A stretch of DNA of 11,770 nt from Burkholderiaceae bacterium. GTDB lineage: Bacteria > Pseudomonadota > Gammaproteobacteria > Burkholderiales > Burkholderiaceae_C. The notes beneath the pieces were generated by a model. It worked only from the letters and a program-made list of their open reading frames with translations, was not told where the DNA came from and made no database searches. The stretch spans positions 1-11,770 of the forward strand of contig JALQVJ010000113.1 in assembly GCA_023260355.1 (NCBI GenBank), written 5' to 3'. The position numbers and the translations under genes were made by a program. Position 1 is the first letter of the stretch, and each line of letters begins with the position of its first letter. Below, one piece after another: positions 1 through 6,636 of this stretch.

Positions 1-120
1 CGGCCCCCCGGTCCGGCTCCTCACCACCCCCCAGGCCAGGAGGGCCAACGCCCCCACGGTGCCCAGGAGGCGCGGGTCCAGGAGGGAGCCCACCACCGGG
101 ATGGCGTTGAAGGAGTAGTC
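1..120 (-). CDS. Foreign coding fragment, partial at both ends; possibly TMTC-like membrane protein
   Basis: On the minus strand this is one open frame of 40 codons, and every codon ends in G or C. The base composition is 90 G+C of 120, far above the rest of the window, so it is probably real coding sequence from a different, very G+C-rich genome. The peptide starts DYSFNAIPVVGSLLDPRLLG and continues into a hydrophobic stretch (GALALLAWGVV) that looks like a membrane segment. The spacing of D-[YW]-[ST]-x3-IP-x2-xSLxDxRxL recalls the TMTC family (eukaryotic transmembrane/TPR O-mannosyltransferases), in which a loop of this kind precedes a membrane helix. That match is from memory and tentative. 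The fragment runs off the window edge and is in frame with the PHP fragment only by chance or through shared bases at the joint. Confidence 0.45.
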
Positions 121-130
121 CGGCGACAGG
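112..130. other. Left chimeric joint between bacterial chromosome and foreign G+C-rich DNA
   Basis: Reading leftwards on the minus strand, the recognisable PHP sequence ends at ...GTLSP (codon at 123-121) and the foreign frame starts at DYSF (codon at 120-118). The break cannot be placed exactly because both genes could have encoded a shared stretch such as CTGTCGCCGGA. A short identity of this kind is what an assembler or an amplification template switch would use to join unrelated templates. Confidence 0.65.
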
Positions 131-174
131 GTGCCGTCAGAGATGGTGGAGTGGCAATGGAGGTCAGCGTTCAC
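121..174 (-). CDS. PHP-domain protein, N-terminal 18 codons only
   Basis: A GTG start at 174-172 opens a frame reading VNADLHCHSTISDGTLSP. This is the characteristic start of the PHP-domain phosphoesterases of the TrpH/YciV type, whose E. coli member is RNase AM, a 5'-3' exonuclease acting on RNA ends. The HxH pair (His6, His8) supplies the first metal ligands of the PHP active site. In the family the next residues are normally E followed by an alanine- and arginine-rich helix. Here the frame instead runs into an unrelated hydrophobic protein, so the gene is cut at about base 121. It lies downstream of recJ on the same strand, with 144 bases between the recJ stop and this start. A TAAAAT hexamer ends six bases before the GTG. 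Family assignment is fairly sure despite the short length. Confidence 0.7.
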
Positions 175-278
175 AACTCGATTTTAGGGGGCGGACCAGA
201 TCGGCGCCGAAACAGGTCTTTGAGCGAGCCCCAGAGCGGGTCGAGACAGAGGCCAACGGCTGGCTCAGCCCAGGGCAT
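171..278 (-). CDS. Possible 35-residue ORF between recJ and the PHP gene
   Basis: An ATG at 278-276 opens a frame of 35 codons ending in TGA at 173-171, which overlaps the GTG start of the PHP gene by 4 bases (GTGA). The peptide begins MPWAEPAVGLCLDPLWGS, continues with a basic RRR patch, and has no family I recognise. The frame is open upstream to 341 with a TTG at 290 as another possible start. A GGAG lies only two bases before the ATG, too close for a normal ribosome site. A -10-like TAAAAT for the PHP gene lies inside it, which argues that this may simply be intergenic DNA. The stretch 175-318 otherwise holds nothing I can identify. Confidence 0.18.
   Translation of the reverse strand: MPWAEPAVGLCLDPLWGSLKDLFRRRSGPPPKIEL
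181..186 (-). promoter_or_regulatory. -10 hexamer TAAAAT for the PHP gene, leaderless geometry
   Basis: TAAAAT (5 of 6 matches to TATAAT) lies on the minus strand at 186-181 and is followed by CGAGTT and then directly by the GTG start at 174. With the usual 6-7 base distance from -10 to the start of transcription, the RNA would begin at or next to the start codon. No ribosome-binding site precedes the GTG. A -35 element is not clear; TTTCGG at 212-207 is the nearest and lies 20 bases away. Confidence 0.4.
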
Positions 279-318
279 GGCTCCAACCAAGGCGCGGGAG
301 ACTCCGCCGGTGATGGCT

Positions 319-2046
319 TCATTCGTCTGCCATCCCCTCGATCATGAATTGCAACTTGCGCTGCCCCCTGAACTCATTGATGTCCAAGCGAAACGCCAAA
401 TGCGCTGGGCTTGGAACCGGCTCCGTTCGACCGAACCAAATCGCATCCACCGTCTCGCCCAAGTGGTCGAGCTTCATCTGCAAATGGCCAGACCCCACGA
501 CCCGCTGAGACACCACCGGCAAGACATCGCTGAAAACGGGTGCAGCAAAGCCCTGGCCCCACACCGGTTGAGACAGCAGCTCCGCTGTGGCGACGCTGCG
601 CTCATGGGCGTGCAGTGGGCCATCGGTCTCGATCTCGCGGGTCAGGGTGTGCGGGTCGAGCCAAGTTTGGGCAACTGTTTGAAAGGCGTGTTCAAACTCG
701 TCCAGGGCGTCGGCATGGATGGTGCAACCTGCGGCCATCGCGTGACCGCCAAACTTGATCAACACGCCGGGGTGCTGCTTGGCCACCCAGTCCAGCGCAT
801 CGCGCAAGTGAAAGCCAGGGATGCTGCGCCCAGAGCCCTTGAGCTCCTCTTCGTGCCCCTCTGCGCCACTGGCGGCGAAGACAAACGTTGGGCGGTGCCA
901 CTTTTCTTTCAGGCGAGACGCCACGATGCCGACCACCCCTTCGTGAAAGTCAGGGTCAAACACGCACAGGGCGGGAGGTGGTAACTCGTCGTCGCTGAAC
1001 ATCGACTCCGCCAGCATCTGTGCTTGTTCGCGCATGTCACTTTCAATCGCTCTGCGCTCTCGGTTGATGGCATCCAACTGCAGGGCCAGTGTTTGCGCGC
1101 GTTCGGGGTCATCGGTGATCAAGCACTCAATGCCCAGCGTCATGTCGCTGAGTCGTCCGGCTGCATTGATTCGGGGGCCCAGGACAAACCCAAAGTCCTG
1201 GCTCGTGGCCACGCGCGCCTCTTTGCCGCCGATTTGAAACAGCGCCGCCAGACCCGCTGGGCATTGCCCAGCGCGGATGCGTTTCAATCCCTGTGCGACC
1301 AAGCGCCTGTTGTTGGCGTCGAGCTTCACCACATCGGCCACGGTACCCAGTGCCACCAGTGGCAACAGCGCGTCCAGCCGTGGTTGGGTGTCGGTGGTGA
1401 AGCGTCCTGCTGCGCGCAACTGCGTTCGCAAATGCAGCAGCACATAAAACATCACGCCGACGCCCGCCAAAGACTTGCTGGCAAAGCCGCATGCCGGGAG
1501 GTTGGGGTTGACGATGGCATCTGCGGCCGGCAGTTGGATGCGGCCATCGATCACGGCGCACAAATGGTGGTCTGTCACCAACACTTGCAATCCCAGCTGC
1601 TTGGCGGCGGCCACGCCTTCGATGCTGGCGATCCCGTTGTCGACGGTGATCAAAAGTTGGGCGCCCGTGGCGGCCACGCGTTGGGCCAAGGTCGGGGTCA
1701 GCCCATAGCCGTCTTGCACCCGGTCAGGCACCAAATAGTTCACTGACTTTGCACCTAGCGCACGCAAGCCGCGCATCGCGACCGCGCAGGCGCTGGCGCC
1801 GTCACAGTCGTAATCCGCGACGATGCAGATGCGCGTGTCGTTGGCGATTGCCTGGGCCAGCAACTGGGCGGCTGCGTCGATATTCAGCAGATCACTGGGT
1901 GGCAGCAAGTGCGCCAAGCCCTCGTCGATCTCGCTTGGGGTATGCACACCGCGGCTGGCATACAAGCGCGCCAGGAGGGGGTGCGTACCAGCTTGCTCCA
2001 GTTCACGCGCCAGTTCGGCATGGGGTTCGCGCCTAACGATCTTCAT
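319..2046 (-). CDS. recJ: RecJ, single-stranded-DNA-specific 5'-3' exonuclease
   Basis: This 575-residue protein has the normal length of bacterial RecJ, the cytoplasmic exonuclease that degrades single-stranded DNA 5' to 3' in RecF-pathway recombination, base-excision and mismatch repair. All DHH-family motifs are visible: DYDCDG (78-83), DNG (136-138), TDHH (158-161) and GTVAD (234-238), which carry the metal-binding aspartates and histidines. GPRINAAGR (290-298) follows. The DHHA1 domain has HEGVVGIVASR (368-378), GSGRSIPGF (404-412) and KFGGHAMAAG (431-440), and the C-terminal part is the OB-fold region. The frame is open 88 codons further upstream, but the start MKIVRREPHAEL at 2046 gives the family length and a 4-base ATGA overlap with the upstream gene. 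That overlap suggests coupled translation from a shared message. No defect is seen. Confidence 0.97.
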   Translation of the reverse strand: MKIVRREPHAELARELEQAGTHPLLARLYASRGVHTPSEIDEGLAHLLPPSDLLNIDAAAQLLAQAIANDTRICIVADYDCDGASACAVAMRGLRALGAKSVNYLVPDRVQDGYGLTPTLAQRVAATGAQLLITVDNGIASIEGVAAAKQLGLQVLVTDHHLCAVIDGRIQLPAADAIVNPNLPACGFASKSLAGVGVMFYVLLHLRTQLRAAGRFTTDTQPRLDALLPLVALGTVADVVKLDANNRRLVAQGLKRIRAGQCPAGLAALFQIGGKEARVATSQDFGFVLGPRINAAGRLSDMTLGIECLITDDPERAQTLALQLDAINRERRAIESDMREQAQMLAESMFSDDELPPPALCVFDPDFHEGVVGIVASRLKEKWHRPTFVFAASGAEGHEEELKGSGRSIPGFHLRDALDWVAKQHPGVLIKFGGHAMAAGCTIHADALDEFEHAFQTVAQTWLDPHTLTREIETDGPLHAHERSVATAELLSQPVWGQGFAAPVFSDVLPVVSQRVVGSGHLQMKLDHLGETVDAIWFGRTEPVPSPAHLAFRLDINEFRGQRKLQFMIEGMADE

Positions 2047-2987
2047 GGCAACAGATCCATCCACTGTTTCGGGCGGCGTTGCCCCAAGCGGCGCCACCAC
2101 GCACTCGGTCGCTGCGAGAGCAGGCGCGAGCTCGCCGACTGACACAACACCAAGTCGGCGTTGGGGTGCAGCGCCAGTTGTTGCCCAATCCAAGCATCTG
2201 CGTGCTGCCACGCCTCTACCAAGTGGTCGCTGAGCGCCAAGATGTCGGCGCACACACAATCTCGTGTGGGCCCTGCCGGCGCCACCCAAGGACCCGCGCC
2301 GTGGTACCAAATCGAGTTGACAGCCGGCAACCTTTGCGCTGCCCGCTGATCATGCACAGGGTGGTCATAAAACAGCATTTGGGCCTCGTTTTGCAGGCGG
2401 CGCAGCAGCCGAGTGGCTTCAGCGTTTTGCGGCACATCTGGCAAATGATCGCTCAACTCTGCGTTGGCCATGCGCGCTGGACTCGGTGCGACCAAAGCGT
2501 CGAATACGGCGCCCTTGGCCAGCCACAGTGTGGGGCTGACCCAATGCAAGGCGATGCCGTCTTCAAGTGCGAAGGGTTGCAACGCAGCCATGAGCGCCTG
2601 GGAGTGCTCGGTGCTGAGGCGCAGTTGGGCGGGATCGTCCATGCGCACACCCGTCATGTTGATGTCCCAGTGGCAGGGGCTGATCAGGGCCCAAGATCCC
2701 TCAGGGGTCAGATCCAGCTGGCGAGCATACCAAGCGCCCCACGGTACCGGCGCCGCCACGTCCAGCTGCCAGCCCAGCGCTTGTGCATGCCATCGCTCGG
2801 CGGGACTCAACAGATCGCGACTCGAGTGGGCGGTGCGTTGCTGTGTGCGCCAGCGGCCCAAAGTCTCGGATAAGTGGGGCAGTGTCAAAGCCGGCGCACC
2901 CACAGGCCAGTCGGCATTGGCGAGAATGAGCAAAGGGGAGTTGGAGGTGTTCTGCACAGTGCACCAAGAATGCCACAATGTAGGCAT
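2043..2987 (-). CDS. Conserved RecJ-linked protein of unknown function
   Basis: This 314-residue protein belongs to a conserved family found upstream of recJ in Burkholderiales. Members are sometimes labelled phosphoglycerate mutase, but I see neither the RHG motif of the histidine-phosphatase mutases nor the metal-ligand pattern of the cofactor-independent enzymes, so I do not accept that function. Recognisable family blocks are LISPCHWDINMTGV in the first half and LLRRLQNEAQMLFYDHPV followed by PAVNSIWYHGAG in the second. The protein is rich in Trp, His and Leu and has no signal peptide or membrane helix. The start is uncertain: ATG at 2987, preceded by TTG at 2990, lies 17 bases from the divergent lolC start, while GTG at 2957 and TTG at 2933 would fit family alignments as well, and no ribosome site favours any. 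The 4-base overlap with recJ suggests a shared operon and perhaps a repair-related role, which is inference. Confidence 0.8.
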   Translation of the reverse strand: MPTLWHSWCTVQNTSNSPLLILANADWPVGAPALTLPHLSETLGRWRTQQRTAHSSRDLLSPAERWHAQALGWQLDVAAPVPWGAWYARQLDLTPEGSWALISPCHWDINMTGVRMDDPAQLRLSTEHSQALMAALQPFALEDGIALHWVSPTLWLAKGAVFDALVAPSPARMANAELSDHLPDVPQNAEATRLLRRLQNEAQMLFYDHPVHDQRAAQRLPAVNSIWYHGAGPWVAPAGPTRDCVCADILALSDHLVEAWQHADAWIGQQLALHPNADLVLCQSASSRLLSQRPSAWWRRLGQRRPKQWMDLLP

Positions 2988-3004
2988 CAAAAATCAGCAA
3001 GAGT
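2953..3004. promoter_or_regulatory. Very short divergent control region between lolC and the recJ partner
   Basis: Only 17 bases separate the two divergent starts (ATG at 2987 minus, ATG at 3005 plus), so promoter elements must lie inside coding sequence or the minus-strand gene must start later. An 11-base palindrome, TGCACAGTGCA, sits at 2953-2963. CACAAT at 2974-2979 with TTCTGC at 2950-2955 is a weak plus-strand promoter candidate, and TACATT at 2982-2977 is a possible minus-strand -10. The latter would favour the GTG start at 2957. None of these is convincing alone. Confidence 0.25.
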
Positions 3005-4261
3005 ATGAATATCCCTTACGAGTTTCGGATTGGCTGGCGCTATACGCGTGCCTCGCGTGCAACGCGCCGCAACGGCTTCATTTCGTTCATTTCCGGGGTG
3101 TCCATGGCGGGCATTGCCCTGGGTGTTGCGGCACTCATCGTGGTGCTGTCCGTGATGAACGGCTTTCAGTCCGAAGTGCGCGACCGCATGTTGAGCGTCT
3201 TGCCACACGTTGAGGTCATGCGCGCCGACGGCGAACCCATGCAAGCCAGCGACGCAGTGATGCGCGCGGCCATGGACCAGCCCGGTGTGGTGGCCGCGGC
3301 GCCGTACGTGCAAGCACAGGCCTTGGTGGCGCGCGGCGACGCCACCACCGGCGTGATCATGCGCGGCATTGACCCCGAGTTGGAAATGGGTGTCACCGCG
3401 CTGGCCAATGGCCAAAGCGGCGCCGCGCTCAAGGCGCTGCAGCCCGGCGAATTCGGGGCCGTCTTGGGGCAAGACCTCGCGCGCCAATTGCGTGTCGAGG
3501 TGGGTGACAAAATCACACTGGCCTTGCCCAGCGCGCAGTCCACACCCGTGGGCGTGATCCCACGATTCAAAGCGCTCACGGTGGTGGGGCTTTTTTATTC
3601 GGGACACTTTCAATATGACAGCAGCTTGGTTTACACCCATATCAGTGACGCGCAGCGGCTGATGCGTCTGTCTGGGCCAAGTGGGGTGCAACTGAGGTTG
3701 GCGGATCTGCACGAAGCGCCCAGTTTGGCAAAGCAATTGGATGTGAAGCTAGGCAGCGCCTATTGGGTGAGCGATTGGACGCAGCAAAACCGCAATTGGT
3801 TTGCAGCCGTCAAAGTCGAAAAACGCATGATGTCGATCATCTTGACGCTGATTGTTGCAGTCGCGGCGTTCAACTTGGTCAGCACCTTGGTCATGACGGT
3901 CACAGACAAACAGGCCGACATTGCGATTCTTCGAACGCTTGGTGCCACGCCGAGATCCATCCTTTGGATTTTTGTGGTGCAAGGCGCCACGGTGGGGGTG
4001 CTTGGGACCTTGATCGGTGGGCTGCTGGGCCTTGCACTGGCGTGGGAGATCGGAAGTTTGGTGTCGTGGATCGAGGCGCTGTTTCGCTTCCAATTTTTGC
4101 CGCAAGACATTTACCTGATCAGCCGCTTGCCCAGCGACCCAAGGGCAGACGACATCGTCCCTGTGCTGGTCACGTCATTGATTTTGGCGTTGGTTGCGAC
4201 CTTGTATCCGAGCTGGCGCGCCAGTCGCACGCAACCTGCGGAGGCCTTGCGCTATGAATAA
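3005..4261 (+). CDS. lolC: LolC/LolE-type permease of the lipoprotein-releasing ABC transporter
   Basis: This 418-residue inner-membrane protein starts MNIPYEFRIGWRYTR and has the conserved FISFISGVSMAGIALGVAAL block of LolC/E. Four membrane segments are predicted at about 27-51, 276-298, 319-349 and 384-402, with a large periplasmic domain between the first and second. The cytoplasmic coupling region TDKQADIAILRTLGA (300-314) and the family ending YPSWRASRTQPAEALRYE are intact. With LolD it extracts outer-membrane lipoproteins from the inner membrane and passes them to LolA. Only one permease gene is present beside lolD, so the transporter may use this protein as a homodimer, as LolF does in some bacteria, unless a lolE lies elsewhere. 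The stop overlaps lolD by 8 bases. No clear ribosome site precedes the ATG. Confidence 0.95.
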   Translation: MNIPYEFRIGWRYTRASRATRRNGFISFISGVSMAGIALGVAALIVVLSVMNGFQSEVRDRMLSVLPHVEVMRADGEPMQASDAVMRAAMDQPGVVAAAPYVQAQALVARGDATTGVIMRGIDPELEMGVTALANGQSGAALKALQPGEFGAVLGQDLARQLRVEVGDKITLALPSAQSTPVGVIPRFKALTVVGLFYSGHFQYDSSLVYTHISDAQRLMRLSGPSGVQLRLADLHEAPSLAKQLDVKLGSAYWVSDWTQQNRNWFAAVKVEKRMMSIILTLIVAVAAFNLVSTLVMTVTDKQADIAILRTLGATPRSILWIFVVQGATVGVLGTLIGGLLGLALAWEIGSLVSWIEALFRFQFLPQDIYLISRLPSDPRADDIVPVLVTSLILALVATLYPSWRASRTQPAEALRYE

Positions 4262-4940
4262 GGCCGTGCCCATCATCGAAGCCATTGGCTTGCAGCAGCG
4301 CTTCAGTGACGCCGAGCGCGAGGTCCAGGTTTTGCGTGGCATCGATTTGCAAGTGTTTGCTGGTGAGGTGCTGGCGGTCATGGGCGTGTCCGGATCGGGC
4401 AAAAGCACGCTGTTGCATTTGCTCGGAGGGCTCGACAAGCCTGTGGCGGGCCAGGTGCTTTGGTCAGGCCAAAACATCCAATCATGGAGCCTGAACGAGC
4501 AAAGCGAGCGCCGCAACCAAGGCTTGGGTTTTGTCTATCAGTTCCATCACTTGTTGGCCGAGTTCAAGGCTTGGGAGAACGTCGCCATGCCGTTGTGGAT
4601 CAGACGCGAGTCGCCTGCAGCATCGCGTGCACGCGCTGAGAGCGTTTTGGCGCAAGTCGGCCTGGCCCATCGTGCTGAGCACAAACCCAGCCAGCTCTCT
4701 GGCGGTGAGCGCCAGCGCGTCGCCCTGGCGCGCGCCCTGGCTGGACAACCGCAGTGTGTGCTGGCCGACGAGCCCACTGGCAATCTGGATCGCGAAAGTG
4801 CGTCCCAAGTGTTTGAGCTGATGGTGCGATTGGCGAGGGACTCGGGCACCGCGTTTGTCATCGTGACCCACGACGCAACCTTGGCCGCTCAGTGCGATCG
4901 CACCTTGCGTTTGGAGCAGGGGCGCTTGGTTGCTGCCTGA
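4254..4940 (+). CDS. lolD: LolD, ATPase of the lipoprotein-releasing ABC transporter
   Basis: This 228-residue ABC ATPase powers LolC. Visible motifs are Walker A GVSGSGKST (44-52), Q-loop YQFHHLL with Gln96 (the LolD/MacB subfamily form), signature LSGGE (148-152), Walker B VLADEPTGNLD (169-179) and the switch histidine in VTHD (His206). The length and the start MNKAVPIIEA fit LolD. The frame is open 20 codons upstream, but the ATG at 4254 lies within the end of lolC with an 8-base overlap, typical of coupled translation. It acts at the cytoplasmic face of the inner membrane and lies 14 bases before the tatD-like gene. Confidence 0.95.
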   Translation: MNKAVPIIEAIGLQQRFSDAEREVQVLRGIDLQVFAGEVLAVMGVSGSGKSTLLHLLGGLDKPVAGQVLWSGQNIQSWSLNEQSERRNQGLGFVYQFHHLLAEFKAWENVAMPLWIRRESPAASRARAESVLAQVGLAHRAEHKPSQLSGGERQRVALARALAGQPQCVLADEPTGNLDRESASQVFELMVRLARDSGTAFVIVTHDATLAAQCDRTLRLEQGRLVAA

Positions 4941-4954
4941 CAGTCTCTGAGCAC

Positions 4955-5797
4955 ATGTGGATCGACACGCATTGCCATTGGGACGCCGCAGAGCTGCATG
5001 CCGTTGCCGCACAACGGCGTGAGGTTGCCCGAGCGCGCGGTGTCGCCCTCGCCGTCGTCCCTGCAGTCTCCAAGTCCACTTGGCTCGCCTGCCGCAGCTG
5101 GGCGCAGCAACACGGCGATGTGTACGCACTCGGCATACACCCCTTGTTCGTTGCCGATGCGGATTTCGGCGACTTGGATGCCCTTGAGGCGGAGCTGGAG
5201 GCGCATCAACACGACCCCCGATTGGTCGCCGTCGGTGAGATTGGTCTTGATGGGTTTGTCGACCCGCCATACAGCGGTGCGGCTTGGGACAAGCAATGGC
5301 GGTTCTTTGTGGCTCAACTCAAACTCGCCAAACGCTTTGGTCTGCCGGTTGTTTTGCATGTGCGCTCGGCTGTAGATGCCGTGCTGAAGGGCTTGAGGCA
5401 AGTCGGCGTGGAGGCGGGGATTGCCCATGCCTTCAACGGCAGCGATGCGCAAGCCCAAGCCATCGCGCGCCAAGGCTTGGTCATGGGCTTTGGTGGTGCG
5501 TGTACCTTTGATGCGGCGCGCCGTTTGCGCCACTTGGCTGCGACGCTGCCAGCCGAGCAGATCGTCATGGAAACCGATGGCCCTGACATTCCGCCGCAAT
5601 GGTTGTACGTCACCAAAGACGCCCGAAGTGCGGGCCAACCGCAAGGCTTGAATGCCTCTGATGAATTGCCCGCCATCGCCCGTGTGGTGGCAGATTTGCG
5701 AGGTGTGGACACCTCGGCATGGGCCCAACAAACCACGGCCAATGCATGCCGTGCCTTGCCTCGAATGAAAGTGTGGATAGATGAGCACGCCAGCTGA
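4955..5797 (+). CDS. TatD-family metal-dependent deoxyribonuclease/hydrolase
   Basis: This 280-residue cytoplasmic protein belongs to the TatD family of amidohydrolase-fold nucleases, whose members act as metal-dependent 3'-5' DNases. The metal ligands are present: His6 and His8 in DTHCHWD, Glu95 in VGEIGLDG, His135 in VLHVR, His158 in AHAFNG and Asp208 in METDGPDIPP. The start MWIDTHCH at 4955 is chosen because the family begins directly with this motif, although the frame is open 21 codons upstream into lolD. No strong ribosome site is seen, and the 14-base spacing from lolD suggests operon translation. The end overlaps the next gene by 17 bases. Which TatD paralogue (TatD, YcfH or YjjV type) it represents cannot be settled here; the insertion around 100-108 and the length resemble YjjV more than TatD, tentatively. 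Confidence 0.9.
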   Translation: MWIDTHCHWDAAELHAVAAQRREVARARGVALAVVPAVSKSTWLACRSWAQQHGDVYALGIHPLFVADADFGDLDALEAELEAHQHDPRLVAVGEIGLDGFVDPPYSGAAWDKQWRFFVAQLKLAKRFGLPVVLHVRSAVDAVLKGLRQVGVEAGIAHAFNGSDAQAQAIARQGLVMGFGGACTFDAARRLRHLAATLPAEQIVMETDGPDIPPQWLYVTKDARSAGQPQGLNASDELPAIARVVADLRGVDTSAWAQQTTANACRALPRMKVWIDEHAS

Positions 5798-6551
5798 CAA
5801 ACCGCAAGACGTGTTGCCCGAGGTCTCGATTTCCGAAGACCGTGGTGTGCGATATTTGCATTTGGATTCGCCCTGGGTGCAAGGCGCGATGCGCATTCAG
5901 CGCCCTTTAGAGCTCGAGCTGGAGTATGTGCGCCGCATGCTGGGCTGGCTCTTGTTTGTCGACCCCGACACCGTGGGAGGTCGTCGGGCCGTGCAGTTGG
6001 GGCTGGGCTCAGCCGCCTTGTCCAAGTTTTGTGCGCTCAAGTTGGACATGAAAACCACGGCGGTCGAGCTCAACCCCCAAGTGGTCTCGGTGTGTCGGCA
6101 GTGGTTTCAACTGCCGCCAGACACCCCGCAACTCAACGTGGTCTTGGCGAACGCCAATGATTGGGTGCGCCAAACCGATGAGATTGGCAAGGTGGATCTG
6201 TTGCACATCGATTTGTACGATCACGAGGCGGCAGGCCCAGTGCTCGATGACGCTGACTTTTATGGTGCTTGCCGGCGCTTGCTCGCGCCAGAGGGCGCTT
6301 TGGTGATCAACTTGTTCGGTCGCCATTCCAGTTTTGCGCACAGCATGCGGCAGCTGAGCGAGGTGTTTGATCCTGAGTGTTTGTGGGCGTTTGATCCCAC
6401 CCGAGAGGGCAACACCGTGGTCATGGCATTCCAGCATCCACCCGAGTTGAGCGCCGCCGTCGCCAACGCACGCGCGACCAAAATCCGCCATTACTGGGGC
6501 CTGAAAAATGGCGACTGGGTTCAGCGGCTGCGCACCTGGGAGCCCGCTTGA
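5781..6551 (+). CDS. Spermidine-synthase-like Rossmann-fold protein
   Basis: This 256-residue protein has the Rossmann methyltransferase-like core of the polyamine aminopropyltransferase family. The nucleoside-binding glycine loop VQLGLGSAAL lies at 71-80, the acidic residue ending strand 2 is Glu96 in AVELNP, and DLYDHEA (144-150) takes the place of the catalytic aspartate region. It lacks the full N-terminal beta-domain of classical SpeE and is shorter than the usual 280-310 residues. Family labels would call it spermidine synthase, but the substrate is not shown; a small-molecule aminopropyltransferase or methyltransferase is possible. The ATG at 5781 follows GGATAG, a weak ribosome site, and overlaps the tatD-like gene by 17 bases. 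It is the last gene of the lolCD operon. Confidence 0.75.
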   Translation: MSTPADKPQDVLPEVSISEDRGVRYLHLDSPWVQGAMRIQRPLELELEYVRRMLGWLLFVDPDTVGGRRAVQLGLGSAALSKFCALKLDMKTTAVELNPQVVSVCRQWFQLPPDTPQLNVVLANANDWVRQTDEIGKVDLLHIDLYDHEAAGPVLDDADFYGACRRLLAPEGALVINLFGRHSSFAHSMRQLSEVFDPECLWAFDPTREGNTVVMAFQHPPELSAAVANARATKIRHYWGLKNGDWVQRLRTWEPA

Positions 6552-6578
6552 GCGCGCGGCGAGCGTTGCTGTCAAAAT
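6548..6578 (+). promoter_or_regulatory. Candidate promoter upstream of the DUF3422 gene
   Basis: TTGAGC (6548-6553) and CAAAAT (6573-6578) are separated by 19 bases and lie 58 bases before the DUF3422 start. The -10 is followed by AGCCGC, and a nearly identical block (CAAAATAG[CT]CGC) occurs before the Fnr-like gene with the same 19-base spacing to a TTG-type hexamer. The long spacing and imperfect hexamers make this moderate evidence only. Confidence 0.4.
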
Positions 6579-6636
6579 AGCCGCAGCGCGTGCGCGTTGA
6601 ATCCTAAGCCACGCCCCTATCGTCCCATCGGTCAAC

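Noticed and set aside
1..174. A genuine PHP-transmembrane fusion protein
   Set aside because: The PHP domain is cut before its remaining metal ligands, and composition and codon endings change sharply at the joint. A chimera explains this better.
151..1746. Plus-strand frames at 151-984 and 1024-1746 opposite recJ
   Set aside because: RecJ motifs are complete on the minus strand; the plus-strand translations are low-complexity, rich in Arg, Gln and His, and match nothing.
2043..2987. Phosphoglycerate mutase function for the recJ partner
   Set aside because: Neither histidine-phosphatase nor alkaline-phosphatase-type active-site motifs are visible.
2984..3000. FNR box in GCATCAAAAATCAGCAA before lolC
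   Set aside because: Only imperfect half-sites are present; TTGAT-N4-ATCAA is not matched. No full FNR box was found upstream of any gene in the window.
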